The position numbers were made by a program, and so were the translations under genes. The notes below the pieces were generated by a model. It was not told the origin of the DNA. It did no database searches and was given only the letters and a program-made list of their open reading frames with translations. 64,000 nt of DNA from the NCBI RefSeq assembly GCF_025211055.1, contig NZ_JAOARO010000004.1, forward strand, positions 1-64,000, written 5' to 3'. Shown here in pieces: positions 36,565 through 45,982 of the stretch; the stretch's first letter is position 1, and each line of letters opens with the position of its first letter. The stretch is from Vallitalea sp. (GTDB lineage: Bacteria > Bacillota > Clostridia > Lachnospirales > Vallitaleaceae).

Positions 36565-38014
36565 TATTGCTTATAAAAATATGAAAAGTAATCTTGGTCT
36601 ATATAAGCTTCATTTTCTTGCGCTGGTTTTCTCTGTAATGGCATATTATCAATTCAGTGCCATGAGATATAATCCAGAAGTGCTGACTGTATCTGAACAA
36701 GAGATGGTATCAACTCTAGGACATGTAACAGATATTATGCTTATAGTATTTCTCTTATACTTTTCATGGTTCTCAAGTTCTTTTTTCCTACAACAGAGGA
36801 AAAAGGAGATTGGATTATATACATTAATGGGAGTAAGCAACTATAAAGTAGCTTTAATCTATGCTATGGAAAACCTGATAATGAGTACTTTGGCTATTAT
36901 TACGGGATGTCTTATAGGTGCTGCTTTTGGTAAACTGTTCATGATGATCTTAGCAAGATATTGCAATATGGGAGTAGACATCAAGTTTTTTATATCAGGT
37001 AAAGCAATCCTAGAAACAGCAATCATTTTTGGGGTTATAAGTTTGTTCTTCTCAATAAAAGGATACATTAATATCATCAGAAGTAGTCTTTTATCCCTTA
37101 TAAACGCAATGAAAAAAGAAGAAGCAATTCCAAAAGCAAGTATAATAACAGGAATATTATCATTAGTAGTAATTGGAGCTGGATATTACTGTACTAGATT
37201 AGCCATGGGACTGAATTTTTTACTTTTTACCCTCATAACTACTATACTTGTTATAATAGGAACTTATATGCTATTTAGAAGTACCACAACCATTATTCTA
37301 AAAAGATTGATAAAGAATAAAAATATACTATACCGTAAAACCAACATAATGACTATATCCAATCTATGCTATCGTATAAGAAGAAACTATAAGGTATACG
37401 CAACTATAGCAATACTTCTTACTAGTACCATTACAGCATTTGGAACAGTAACATCACTTAACTATACCAATAATAGTATAAAAGATATTGATTATCCGTT
37501 TTCATTTACTGTATTAGCTGATAATGAGCAAAGAAAAGATGAAATAAATAGGGTACTACAAGATGAACAAGTTGATATGGCATTTGATAACCATTTTGAA
37601 ATATTAAAAGTGGATAATGCCAAAACAAAAGATTATAATTATCGTGGTGCTACAATTGTACGATACGAGGATTATAAAAAAGTTATTAATAATGTTGGAT
37701 ATAAATTTGATAATGGGATATTCGCAGATAAGCCTCTAAATGACTTTGAAGGCATGTTCAATGAGAATTCCCATACCTTATTTAGCTTGTTTAAAGTAAA
37801 TGAAGTAGAAATAAACGGACAGAAAATAGATATAAGAAAAATGTTTAGAGCACCACTATATGGAACAGGAATACCTGTTGATGCTATTATTGTTAATGAC
37901 AATACCTATAAAGCTTTTGAAAGCATAGGTGAAAAATATTATTTCAATGGGTATAAACTAAAAGATGAAACCATACTAACTGTGAAACATTATAGGAAAT
38001 TAATAAAACAATAA
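36551..38014 (+). CDS. ABC transporter permease, BceB-like, truncated at the C-terminus
   Basis: The 487-residue protein has the front of a BceB permease: helices near 22-38, 58-80, 105-130, 150-172, 195-215, 220-240 and 283-302, with the FtsX-like segment SSFFLQQRKKEIGLYTLMGVSNYK. An extracellular domain of about 150 residues follows. Typical BceB proteins are about 620-670 residues and end with three more helices. Here the chain stops at a TAA just after the outer domain, without them, and no continuation is readable in other frames. The protein is probably non-functional or altered. A long palindromic element begins about 33 bases downstream and may mark the break. It overlaps the ATPase gene, and translation is coupled. 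Confidence 0.75.
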   Translation: MNAISIAYKNMKSNLGLYKLHFLALVFSVMAYYQFSAMRYNPEVLTVSEQEMVSTLGHVTDIMLIVFLLYFSWFSSSFFLQQRKKEIGLYTLMGVSNYKVALIYAMENLIMSTLAIITGCLIGAAFGKLFMMILARYCNMGVDIKFFISGKAILETAIIFGVISLFFSIKGYINIIRSSLLSLINAMKKEEAIPKASIITGILSLVVIGAGYYCTRLAMGLNFLLFTLITTILVIIGTYMLFRSTTTIILKRLIKNKNILYRKTNIMTISNLCYRIRRNYKVYATIAILLTSTITAFGTVTSLNYTNNSIKDIDYPFSFTVLADNEQRKDEINRVLQDEQVDMAFDNHFEILKVDNAKTKDYNYRGATIVRYEDYKKVINNVGYKFDNGIFADKPLNDFEGMFNENSHTLFSLFKVNEVEINGQKIDIRKMFRAPLYGTGIPVDAIIVNDNTYKAFESIGEKYYFNGYKLKDETILTVKHYRKLIKQ

Positions 38015-38046
38015 GACTTTATTAGCCAATAGTTTGCTAATTTAGA

Positions 38047-38223
38047 AGAAAAAGTGTTTTGTGATTATACTTACGCTCACTAGGCAGCAAAATAGTATAT
38101 GTATATGTGAAGTAGTGAGGCAGGACGCCGAACCCAGCTTTTTGCTCAGGACGAGCAAGTAGCTGGCGAAACATATACATATACTATTTTGTAAAAGCCA
38201 AGTCAGAACAAGATACTTTTTCT
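38047..38223. repeat. Long nested palindromic element (MITE-like or structured RNA)
   Basis: The outer arms 38047-38062 and 38208-38223 pair over 16 positions with two G-T pairs. Inside, 38088-38108 and 38171-38191 are a perfect 21-bp inverted repeat (CAAAATAGTATATG... to its complement). The 62-base centre is more GC-rich than its surroundings and has its own hairpin (CCAGCT/AGCTGG with TTGCTC/GAGCAA). No ORF is present. The layout suits a miniature mobile element or a repeat-derived RNA. It lies between the truncated permease and the acyltransferase gene. Confidence 0.6.
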
Positions 38224-38305
38224 GACTTACCTGTATAATAAAACATGTAGTTTCACGCTTTAAAGTATGATATAATTAATTCTGCTGACTAAAAGGAGGA
38301 ACTAC

Positions 38306-39019
38306 ATGATACGTACAATTTTTTGGTTTATAGCTTTTTGGATATATCAAGTATATAGTTTGTTCAACCGCTTTAGATACTGGTATCTAGGAAAACTAGG
38401 AAATGAAGAAAAACAATTACAGGTATTACAAAAAACAACAACCAAATGGGCTAAAAACATGGTTAGATTTACAGGAAGTAAGGTAATAGTCGAAGGTGTA
38501 GAAGATATTCCAGACAGGAATGTCCTATTCGTATCTAATCATCAAGGTAATTTTGATATACCATTATTGATGGGATATATACCTAGATTAAAAGGTTTTG
38601 TAGCAAAAGTAGAGCTTGAAAAGTTACCTATAGTAAGTGGATGGATGAAAAAATTAGGTTGTCTTTTTCTGGATAGAAGTAATCCAAGACAATCATTAAA
38701 AGTAATTCTAAAAGGAATAGAAGAATTAAAAAAAGGACAAACATTGGTAATCTTTCCAGAAGGAACAAGAAGTAAAAGTAATGATATGGGTGACTTCAAA
38801 AAAGGCAGTTTAAAACTAGCTATAAAATCAGGAGTACCAATAGTACCTATTACTATTAATGGTTCATACAAATTACTGGAAGAGAAAAAAAGAATAAGAA
38901 AATCTAATGTAAAAATAATAGTTCATCCACCAATATATATGGATGACATGTCAAAAGAAGACAAGGACAATTTAATCACTAATGTCTACAATATAGTCCG
39001 ATCTGGATTAGATAAATAA
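38306..39019 (+). CDS. plsC: 1-acyl-sn-glycerol-3-phosphate acyltransferase (PlsC family)
   Basis: The 237-residue membrane-associated enzyme adds the second fatty acid in phosphatidic acid synthesis. Motif I is NHQGNFD (His79, Asp84). Then come GCLFLDRSNPRQSLK, FPEGTRSKSN (motif III) and VPIVPITINGSYKLL (motif IV). One N-terminal hydrophobic helix (about 3-20) anchors it. Length and motif spacing are normal. The ATG follows AAAGGAGG. It is a single gene ended by a hairpin at 39040. Confidence 0.92.
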   Translation: MIRTIFWFIAFWIYQVYSLFNRFRYWYLGKLGNEEKQLQVLQKTTTKWAKNMVRFTGSKVIVEGVEDIPDRNVLFVSNHQGNFDIPLLMGYIPRLKGFVAKVELEKLPIVSGWMKKLGCLFLDRSNPRQSLKVILKGIEELKKGQTLVIFPEGTRSKSNDMGDFKKGSLKLAIKSGVPIVPITINGSYKLLEEKKRIRKSNVKIIVHPPIYMDDMSKEDKDNLITNVYNIVRSGLDK

Positions 39020-39039
39020 AATAATATAAAAATTATTAT

Positions 39040-39078
39040 AAGCAAGTATTTTCTATAACGAGAATACTTGCTTTGTGT
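39040..39078 (+). terminator. Intrinsic terminator
   Basis: AAGCAAGTATT (39040-39050) is complementary to AATACTTGCTT (39063-39073), followed by TGTGTTT. It lies about 20 bases after the acyltransferase stop. Confidence 0.65.
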
Positions 39079-39164
39079 TTACGGATATTCTATGCTATAA
39101 TTATATTATTATGGATATAATTTCCTAATTTTATAAAATATTATTTAAAATGGGGTGGTTATTT

Positions 39165-40529
39165 TTGAGAGAGTTAGTTGAAAAGCAGAGAAAGTACTTT
39201 TTAACACATGAAACAAAAGATATAGCTTTCCGCAAGAAACAGTTAAGCCTATTGAGAGAAGCTATACAAAAATATGAAACCAGACTCTTTGATGGCTTGA
39301 ATAAAGACTTCAGAAAATCAAAATTTGAGACTTATGAAACAGAAATAGGTATGGCCCTAGAAGAAATAAGATACACCATAAAACATCTAAAAAAATGGGC
39401 AAAACCTAAGAAAAGACCAACACCATTAGCACATTTTAAATCAACTAGTAGAATATATTCAGAACCATATGGAGTAGTATTAGTAATGTCTCCATGGAAT
39501 TATCCATTTCTATTAACTATTTCACCAGTTATTGGAGCTATGGCAGCAGGTAACTGTGTAGTAGTAAAAACATCTAGGTATGTACCTCATACATCATCAG
39601 TAATAAAGGAAATGATTGAAGAATACTTTGATCCAAAATATATAACTGTTGTTGAAGGAGGACGTGACGTCAATACAGCATTGTTAGCCGAGAAATTTGA
39701 TTATATATTCTTCACGGGAAGTCCTACTGTAGGTAAAATAGTTATGGAAGCTTCGGCTAAGAACTTGACACCAATAACATTAGAATTAGGCGGAAAAAGT
39801 CCTAGTATAGTAGATGAAACAGCCAATATCAAGATAGCAGCCAAAAGAATTATTTGGGGAAAATTAGTCAATGCAGGTCAAACCTGTGTAGCACCAGATT
39901 ATATTTTGGCTCACAAAAGTATCAAAAATCAACTCATTGAAGAACTAAAGAAAGTTATAACTAGTTACTATGGTGATAACATCTATAAATCACCTGATTT
40001 CCCAAGAATAGTTAATGAAAAACACTATAACAGAGTATCTGGTCTGATTAATAAGGATAAAGTTGTTTTTGGTGGCGAAACAATTGAAAAAGATAATTAT
40101 GTATCACCTACAATAATGGATAATGTAACATGGGATGACGACGTAATGAAAGAAGAGATATTTGGACCATTAATCCCAGTACTCGAATTTGATAAAATAA
40201 GAGATGTCATAACACTACTGAATAATAAACCAAAACCATTAGCATTATATTATTTCTCTACTAATAAATCCAATATAAATGAAATACTAAAAAAAGTCTC
40301 ATATGGTGGAGGATGTGTTAATGATACAGTGGTTCATCTTGCTAATATTAATATGCCATTTGGAGGAGTAGGAAACAGTGGAATGGGCGGCTATCATGGC
40401 ATAGATAGTTATAGAACATTTAGTCACCATAAAAGTATCCTCACAAAAGCAATGTGGATTGATATACCAGCTAGGTATCCTCCTTACAATGAAAAAGATC
40501 TAAAGACTATTAGAAAATTATTAAAATAA
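39165..40529 (+). CDS. Aldehyde dehydrogenase, class 3-like
   Basis: The 454-residue NAD(P)+-dependent enzyme oxidises aldehydes to acids. It has MSPWNYPFLLTISPVIGAMAAGNCVVVK (the Asn and Lys of the coenzyme site), FFTGSPTVGKIV, the active-site LELGGKSP (Glu207) and NAGQTCVAPDY with catalytic Cys241, and ends with GVGNSGMGGYHG. The short length and the family pattern fit the ALDH3 group, which favours fatty or aromatic aldehydes. The start is uncertain. A TTG at 39165 has GGGTGG nine bases upstream and matches the usual N-terminus RELVEKQRKYF; an ATG at 39150 would add five residues but has no site. It lies alone, after the phospholipid gene. Confidence 0.9.
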   Translation: MRELVEKQRKYFLTHETKDIAFRKKQLSLLREAIQKYETRLFDGLNKDFRKSKFETYETEIGMALEEIRYTIKHLKKWAKPKKRPTPLAHFKSTSRIYSEPYGVVLVMSPWNYPFLLTISPVIGAMAAGNCVVVKTSRYVPHTSSVIKEMIEEYFDPKYITVVEGGRDVNTALLAEKFDYIFFTGSPTVGKIVMEASAKNLTPITLELGGKSPSIVDETANIKIAAKRIIWGKLVNAGQTCVAPDYILAHKSIKNQLIEELKKVITSYYGDNIYKSPDFPRIVNEKHYNRVSGLINKDKVVFGGETIEKDNYVSPTIMDNVTWDDDVMKEEIFGPLIPVLEFDKIRDVITLLNNKPKPLALYYFSTNKSNINEILKKVSYGGGCVNDTVVHLANINMPFGGVGNSGMGGYHGIDSYRTFSHHKSILTKAMWIDIPARYPPYNEKDLKTIRKLLK

Positions 40530-40602
40530 AACAGGGATACAATTAGTACTCAATTATAAATCACAGCTGTAATAAAAATATCTAATTGAATAAAATATAC
40601 TA

Positions 40603-40632
40603 TTGAAAATATGATTATATATAAGATATAAT
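40603..40632 (+). promoter_or_regulatory. Promoter of the first chemoreceptor gene
   Basis: TTGAAA (40603-40608) and TATAAT (40627-40632) have an 18-base spacer, ending about 58 bases before the start codon. Confidence 0.5.
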
Positions 40633-40689
40633 TAGAATAGTAAAAAATTTACATCTTGGTTATGTATTATTACTAGAGGGAGGATCAAA

Positions 40690-42777
40690 ATGTTAAGAAA
40701 ATTACAAACAAAGATTATTATTATTATGGTTTTAAGTTTTGTTTTAGTTACTAGTTCTATTGCTATTGTACTTTTAACAATGGCTACTAATTCAGTAAAA
40801 AATGATGCATCAAATCATCTTACTTCTTTGGCGGAACATGAGTCTACAATGCTAGATAATAAGTTTCTAGTAATCCAAAAAGAGGTTATGGCGTTAGAAG
40901 AATCATTAGTAGTATTTTTACAAGATGAGAATTATAAAAATATTGATGATAATGAAAATCGACAGAAATTAAGGAAAAATCTGGCAAAAATGGTAGGGAA
41001 ATATGCTAATATAATAGAAGGAAATATGAATACATATGTCCAATTTAAACCAGAATTTGCCAAGCTTGACTTGCAAGTAGTATATAGTAAAGAAAATGAT
41101 AAATATGAAGATCAGGGTGAAGTTATAACAGATGAAAAAGATCTAACAGTTAGATCTGATGAATTAAACTGGTTTTTTGAGCCTATTGAAACTAAAATAG
41201 GTGTTTGGAGTCAGCCTTATCATGATAAATTCTTTGATGTAGAGCTGATTACATACTCTTATCCAATCACCTATAATAATGAAATCATTGGAGTTGTAGG
41301 TACAGATATTTTATTTGATGACTTTAAAAAAATAATTGGAGATATTAAAGTATATGACACATACTGTGCTTATTTATTAGATGATGAATACAATTACTTA
41401 GTACATCCAGATTATTCAAGAGAAGATTCTTTCATTAATTCTATAGATAGGGAGAATTCTACAAGTGTAGAGAAAAAATTAAATGATGCAGATTATGGAA
41501 TTATCAATTATAAGATTAATGGAACAAAGAAAATGATGGGTTATAATCGTCTAGAAAATGGATGGGTATTGTGTGTAGCCCCGCCTATTAAACAAATTTT
41601 TAGTTCCATTTATACAATTAGGTATTATGTAATTTTGATATCTATAATAGTATTTGCAATCTCATTTATTATCTCATTCATTATAGGTAAAAAGATATCA
41701 AAACCAATTATGGAAGCTTCACAATATGCAAATACAATGGCTACAGGAAATTTAACTCTGAGTATTGCTGAAAAGTATTTGAAGAATAAAGATGAGATTG
41801 GTTTATTAGCAAAATCTCTTGATTTATTAACAGGTGAATTTAATGTAATGATATCAGCAATTATTGAAACTTCTACAGAAATATCTACAGCATCAGGAGA
41901 TTTATATACTAGAAGTACCGAAGTATCTAGTATATCTAATGAAGTAGCTCTTACTACAGAAGAAATTGCAAAAGGTACTACAGAGCAAGCTCAGAGTACA
42001 GAAAATGGTGCACAAAAAATATATGAGATGGGTAACATAATTGAATTAAATAAAGAGTTAGTCAATAATATTAATGAAAAAACCAATCATATGTCTAATC
42101 TAATTGAAGAAGGTTTAATAATAATTAATGAGTTAGTAAATATATCAAATGAAACAAAAGATTCAGCAACAAATATTTCTGATATAATTTATCAAACTAA
42201 TGAAAAAGCCAATAATATTGGAGAAGTGAGTAATTTAATTAAATCCATTTCTGAACAAACTAATCTATTAGCTCTAAATGCGGCAATTGAAGCAGCAAGA
42301 GCCGGTGATGCAGGCAAAGGGTTTGCAGTAGTTGCAGAAGAAATTAGAAATCTTGCTGAACAAACTACTCATTCATCAGATAAAATAGATGAAATGGTAA
42401 AACAACTTACGCAAAGTTCTGTTGTTGCAGTTGATACAATCAATAATGTTCTTGATATTGTGAAAAAACAGTCTCAATGTGTACAAGAAACGGAAGTTAA
42501 GTATAATGAAATATCAGATGCTATAGATACTTCAAAAGATGGTTTAAACAAATTAAATGAATCCGAAGAACAAATGGCACATAAAAAAGTTGATGTTATG
42601 GATACGATACAAGGACTTTCTGCAATAGCTGAAGAAAATGCAGCTGGAACACAAGAGGTATCAGCTTCCATTGAAAGCCAAGTAACATCTATAAATAATA
42701 TAGAAAAATCCAGTCAGCGTCTTGCTAAATTAGCTGATGAATTAGTAGCAGCTACATCAAAGTTTAGTGTCAAATAA
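40690..42777 (+). CDS. Methyl-accepting chemotaxis protein (Cache sensor), copy 1
   Basis: The 695-residue chemoreceptor has two membrane helices (about 10-30 and 312-335) around a double-Cache periplasmic-type sensor. A HAMP domain follows ([20 protein letters not shown]), and then a long cytoplasmic hairpin. The tip of the hairpin has [44 protein letters not shown] (about 520-560), the contact region for CheA and CheW. It signals ligand binding to the flagellar or related system. The gene is followed by a terminator, then by a paralogue in the same direction: the two share nearly the whole signalling half, whereas the sensor halves are more different. The ATG follows GGGAGG. Confidence 0.95.
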   Translation: MLRKLQTKIIIIMVLSFVLVTSSIAIVLLTMATNSVKNDASNHLTSLAEHESTMLDNKFLVIQKEVMALEESLVVFLQDENYKNIDDNENRQKLRKNLAKMVGKYANIIEGNMNTYVQFKPEFAKLDLQVVYSKENDKYEDQGEVITDEKDLTVRSDELNWFFEPIETKIGVWSQPYHDKFFDVELITYSYPITYNNEIIGVVGTDILFDDFKKIIGDIKVYDTYCAYLLDDEYNYLVHPDYSREDSFINSIDRENSTSVEKKLNDADYGIINYKINGTKKMMGYNRLENGWVLCVAPPIKQIFSSIYTIRYYVILISIIVFAISFIISFIIGKKISKPIMEASQYANTMATGNLTLSIAEKYLKNKDEIGLLAKSLDLLTGEFNVMISAIIETSTEISTASGDLYTRSTEVSSISNEVALTTEEIAKGTTEQAQSTENGAQKIYEMGNIIELNKELVNNINEKTNHMSNLIEEGLIIINELVNISNETKDSATNISDIIYQTNEKANNIGEVSNLIKSISEQTNLLALNAAIEAARAGDAGKGFAVVAEEIRNLAEQTTHSSDKIDEMVKQLTQSSVVAVDTINNVLDIVKKQSQCVQETEVKYNEISDAIDTSKDGLNKLNESEEQMAHKKVDVMDTIQGLSAIAEENAAGTQEVSASIESQVTSINNIEKSSQRLAKLADELVAATSKFSVK

Positions 42778-42800
42778 ATATTTGTTGGAAATAATATTAT

Positions 42801-42829
42801 AAAAGTGCGCCCAATATGGGCGCACTTTT
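42801..42829 (+). terminator. Intrinsic terminator between the chemoreceptor genes
   Basis: AAAAGTGCGCCCA (42801-42813) is exactly complementary to TGGGCGCACTTTT (42817-42829), with a 3-base loop and CTCT after it. It is one of the most GC-rich stems in the window. Confidence 0.8.
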
Positions 42830-43028
42830 CTCTATAATAAGTATTTGTTTTACTAATAGATAAACTTCTAGCGATGGTACTAGGTACATAATTAAGTTCT
42901 TCTATTGCAGTTAATGATTTTGATTTAGTTGACTTTTTTTAGTTAGTAATAACATAAAAAGTATATTTGATTTTAATATATTTAATATAAATATATTAAA
43001 AAATAATATAAAATATAATAATATCCTA

Positions 43029-43058
43029 TTGATATAATTAATAAACATAAGTTATAAT
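43029..43058 (+). promoter_or_regulatory. Promoter of the second chemoreceptor gene
   Basis: TTGATA (43029-43034) and TATAAT (43053-43058) have an 18-base spacer, about 54 bases before the start codon. The same layout as in front of copy 1 suggests duplication of the whole unit. Confidence 0.5.
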
Positions 43059-43111
43059 ATTAAGATATATTACAACTTTTATTACTTAATAGTTACTAGA
43101 GGAGGATACAA

Positions 43112-45196
43112 ATGTTCAAAAAATTACAAACGAGAATAATTATCACTATGGTTTTATCTTTTATTTTAGTTACTAATATTATTGCTATTATATTATTAAC
43201 AATGACATCTAATTCAGTTAGAAATGACGCATCAAATTATCTTATTACTTTAGTAGAACATGAATCATTAATGCTAGATAATAAGTTTCTAAGTATTAAA
43301 CAAGAGATTATATCATTACAAGAAACAATATCAATTTTTATACAGGACGAAAATTATAAAGATATTAATAACATTGAAGTGCGACAAAAATTAAGGCAAA
43401 ATATAGCAAAATTAGTAGATAAATATTGTTATCTATTAAAAGGTAATGTTAATACATATGTTCTATTTAAACCAGAATTTGCAGATGTTGACTTACAGGT
43501 AGTATATAGTAAAAAAAATAACATATATGTGGATATGGGAGAAATAGTAACAGCTAAAGATCTAACAACTAAATCTGAGGAATTAAATTGGTTCTTTGAG
43601 CCCATGGAATCTAAAGTAGGCGTTTTGAGCAAGCCTTATTATGATAAATATTTTGATAAAGATTTAGTTACATATTCTTATCCAATTACATATAATGACG
43701 AAGTTATTGGGGTGGTAGGTACAGATATATTGTTTGAAGACTTTGAAAAAATGATTAGAGATATTAAGGTATATGATACAAATTGCGCATATTTATTGAA
43801 CGATGATTTAGATATTTTAGTACATACCGATGATTCTATAGAGGGCTCTTTCATGGATTGTATTGAAACAGATAATTTGTCTGGAGTAGAAAAGCAATTA
43901 GCTGATATTAATAAAGGAATCATTAATTATAAGATTAGTGGAACTAAGAAAATGATGAGCTATTCTCGTATGAGTAATGGATGGATATTGTGTGTAGCTC
44001 CTCCTATCAAACTAATTTATGCTTCTATTTATACAATTAGATATTATGTTATTATAATATGTATAATAGTATTCTTTATCTCATTAATTATTTCATATTT
44101 TATTGGTAAAAGATTATCAAAGCCAATAATACTAGCTTCACAATACGCAAATACTATGGCAACAGGAGATTTAACTCAAAATGTTTCAGATAAGTATTTT
44201 AACACCAAAGATGAGATTGGTTTATTAGGGAAATCACTTAAATTATTAACTGCAGAGTTCAATAAGATAATATCAGCTATTATTGAAACATCTGAGAATA
44301 TATCTACGTCTTCACAAGATCTCTATTCCTTGAGTACTCAAGTATCTAATATGTCTAATGAAGTAGCTCTTACTACAGAAGAAATTGCAAAAGGTACTAC
44401 AGATCAAGCTCAAAATACAGAAAGTGCAGCACAAAGAATATATGAGATGGGTAATATGATTGAGATAAATAAAGATTTAGTCAATAATATTAATGAGAAA
44501 ATAAATTATATGGCTAATCTAATTGAAGAAGGCTTAGTTATAATTAATGATTTAGTAACTACTTCAAGTGAAAATAAAGAATCTGCAACTAACATTTCTA
44601 GTATTATAATTCAAACAAATGAAAAGGCTAATAATATCGGGGAAGCAAGCAAATTAATTAAATCCATATCTGAGCAAACAAATCTATTAGCTTTGAATGC
44701 GGCAATTGAAGCAGCTAGAGCTGGTGATGCTGGCAAAGGGTTTGCAGTAGTTGCAGAAGAAATTAGAAATTTAGCTGAACAAACTACCCAATCATCAGAT
44801 AAAATAGATGAAATGGTAAAACAACTGACACAGAGTTCTATTGTAGCTGTTGATACTATAAATAATGTTCTTGATACTGTAAAAGAACAATCAAGATGTG
44901 TAGAAGAGACAGAAATGAAATATAATGAAATTTCAAATGCTATAGAGATATCAAAAGATGGTTTAAATAAACTTAATGATTCAGAGGTAGGAATGGGACA
45001 GAAAAAAAATGAGGTTATGGATACTATTCAAGGACTTTCAGCTATAGCTGAACAAAATGCAGCTGCAACACAAGAGGTTACGGCATCTATTGAGAGTCAA
45101 TTAACTTCTGTAAATAACATAGAAGAATCAAGCAAAAAGCTTGCTAAATTAGCTGATGGGCTAGAGATAGCTACATCAAGATTTAATGTGAAGTAA
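43112..45196 (+). CDS. Methyl-accepting chemotaxis protein (Cache sensor), copy 2
   Basis: This 694-residue paralogue of the preceding gene has the same layout: N-terminal helix, double-Cache outer domain, second helix near 310-335, HAMP and the MCP signalling hairpin with the identical tip [20 protein letters not shown]. The outer domains differ at many positions (for example [19 protein letters not shown] in copy 1 and [19 protein letters not shown] here), so the two may bind different ligands. No CheR, CheB or flagellar genes lie nearby. The ATG follows AGAGGAGG. This looks like a tandem duplication that has diverged. Confidence 0.95.
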   Translation: MFKKLQTRIIITMVLSFILVTNIIAIILLTMTSNSVRNDASNYLITLVEHESLMLDNKFLSIKQEIISLQETISIFIQDENYKDINNIEVRQKLRQNIAKLVDKYCYLLKGNVNTYVLFKPEFADVDLQVVYSKKNNIYVDMGEIVTAKDLTTKSEELNWFFEPMESKVGVLSKPYYDKYFDKDLVTYSYPITYNDEVIGVVGTDILFEDFEKMIRDIKVYDTNCAYLLNDDLDILVHTDDSIEGSFMDCIETDNLSGVEKQLADINKGIINYKISGTKKMMSYSRMSNGWILCVAPPIKLIYASIYTIRYYVIIICIIVFFISLIISYFIGKRLSKPIILASQYANTMATGDLTQNVSDKYFNTKDEIGLLGKSLKLLTAEFNKIISAIIETSENISTSSQDLYSLSTQVSNMSNEVALTTEEIAKGTTDQAQNTESAAQRIYEMGNMIEINKDLVNNINEKINYMANLIEEGLVIINDLVTTSSENKESATNISSIIIQTNEKANNIGEASKLIKSISEQTNLLALNAAIEAARAGDAGKGFAVVAEEIRNLAEQTTQSSDKIDEMVKQLTQSSIVAVDTINNVLDTVKEQSRCVEETEMKYNEISNAIEISKDGLNKLNDSEVGMGQKKNEVMDTIQGLSAIAEQNAAATQEVTASIESQLTSVNNIEESSKKLAKLADGLEIATSRFNVK

Positions 45197-45356
45197 TATA
45201 TAACATTATATAGGTGACAGATATTTAGTACTGTTAGGAAAAATCACCTAAAGAAGAAACAAGAGAAAGAATATAGAATATTATTAAGGAATTGTTTCAA
45301 TATCTTAGATTTGAATATAAGCTGTAAGGGATTAATTATTAGTAAATTGTAGAATA

Positions 45357-45400
45357 GAGCGGTGGAATTACAAGAGATTGTGATTTCACTGCTTTATTTT
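45357..45400 (+). terminator. Imperfect hairpin terminator
   Basis: AGAGCGGTGGAATTAC pairs imperfectly with GTGATTTCACTGCTTT, followed by ATTTTATGG. It lies about 160 bases after the second chemoreceptor and ahead of the lanthipeptide promoter. Confidence 0.55.
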
Positions 45401-45575
45401 ATGGAAGAATAACCCAAAGATTGTGAGTATCAATAGCTATGATGGGAATATTAAAAATATTATTTGTGTATAAAATAAATACTTAATTTAACAAAATAAT
45501 AACCTAATTATCAAACTTTTGTAAAGATAATGAGTTATTTTGTATAAATAACAAGAAAATAAAAAAAATTATTAA

Positions 45576-45604
45576 TTGACATTTAATATTAATATATGTA
45601 TAAT
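45576..45604 (+). promoter_or_regulatory. Consensus promoter of the lanthipeptide operon
   Basis: TTGACA (45576-45581) and TATAAT (45599-45604) both match consensus exactly, with a 17-base spacer. Transcription should start near 45611, giving a leader of about 95 bases. No operator-like repeat is obvious. This is the best consensus promoter I see in the window and predicts strong, possibly constitutive, expression of the precursor gene. Confidence 0.75.
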
Positions 45605-45706
45605 ATTTGTGCATGCATTTTTAGGGATAATTTAACAAGTGAGTACATAATCTCATTAATCCTTTGTCCTTATGTAAGGAAATAACAAATGAAAGGGGGA
45701 TTTGTG

Positions 45707-45898
45707 ATGGCTAAAAATCCATTTGATCTAGAAGTAAAAGTTGATAAAATTAATGGTGCAGAACTAGAAGGGCTATATACGTCTACTTGTTATACATCAT
45801 CTTGTTATACGTCTACTTGTTATACATCTACTTGTTATTCATCTGAATGCTATACTGGGCAAAAGATGTGTGGATACACTCATACTTCAAGTTGCTAA
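45707..45898 (+). CDS. lanA: Class I lanthipeptide precursor with tandem Tyr-Thr-Ser-X-Cys pentads
   Basis: The 63-residue peptide starts at the ATG at 45707, six bases after AAAGGGGGAT (a start at 45689 would swallow that site). Its leader (about 1-22) has PFDLEVKV, a variant of the FNLD box that LanB and LanC recognise. From residue 24 the core repeats a five-residue unit: YTSTC, YTSSC, YTSTC, YTSTC, YSSEC, then YTG. A different tail follows with Cys55 and a C-terminal Cys63. There are seven Cys and nineteen Ser/Thr in all. Dehydrated Thr/Ser three residues before each Cys would give four-residue thioether rings in series. The cleavage site is unclear (perhaps after Gly22). The LanB, LanT and LanC genes follow directly, so the call is firm. 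I know no described lanthipeptide with this pattern. Confidence 0.9.
   Translation: MAKNPFDLEVKVDKINGAELEGLYTSTCYTSSCYTSTCYTSTCYSSECYTGQKMCGYTHTSSC
45776..45850 (+). repeat. Five 15-bp tandem repeats in the precursor core
   Basis: Each unit begins TAT and ends TGT or TGC, encoding Tyr-(Thr/Ser)-Ser-X-Cys. Units 1 and 3 are identical (TATACGTCTACTTGT), units 2 and 4 differ by few bases, and unit 5 is most diverged. That pattern suggests growth by unequal duplication of one or two units. Confidence 0.85.
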
Positions 45899-45920
45899 TG
45901 TATAGAGTTAGAGTAATATT

Positions 45921-45959
45921 AAACATCAAAAAACATCAAAAAGATGTTTTTTGATGTTT
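45921..45959 (+). terminator. Perfect 17-bp hairpin between lanA and lanB
   Basis: 45921-45937 (AAACATCAAAAAACATC) is exactly complementary to 45943-45959, with a 5-base loop of A. It ends 23 bases before the lanB start and is followed by ATATGAAATG rather than a T-run. It likely stabilises the lanA message and lets only part of transcription pass into lanBTC, giving more precursor than enzyme. Confidence 0.7.
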
Positions 45960-45982
45960 ATATGAAATGAAAGGAGAAAATA

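Noticed and set aside
45689..45706. Longer lanA start adding six residues
   Set aside because: The added codons contain the ribosome-binding site of the ATG at 45707, and the leader box fits the shorter form.
45776..45850. CRISPR-like short repeats
   Set aside because: The 15-bp units are contiguous, in frame and without spacers; they code for the peptide core.
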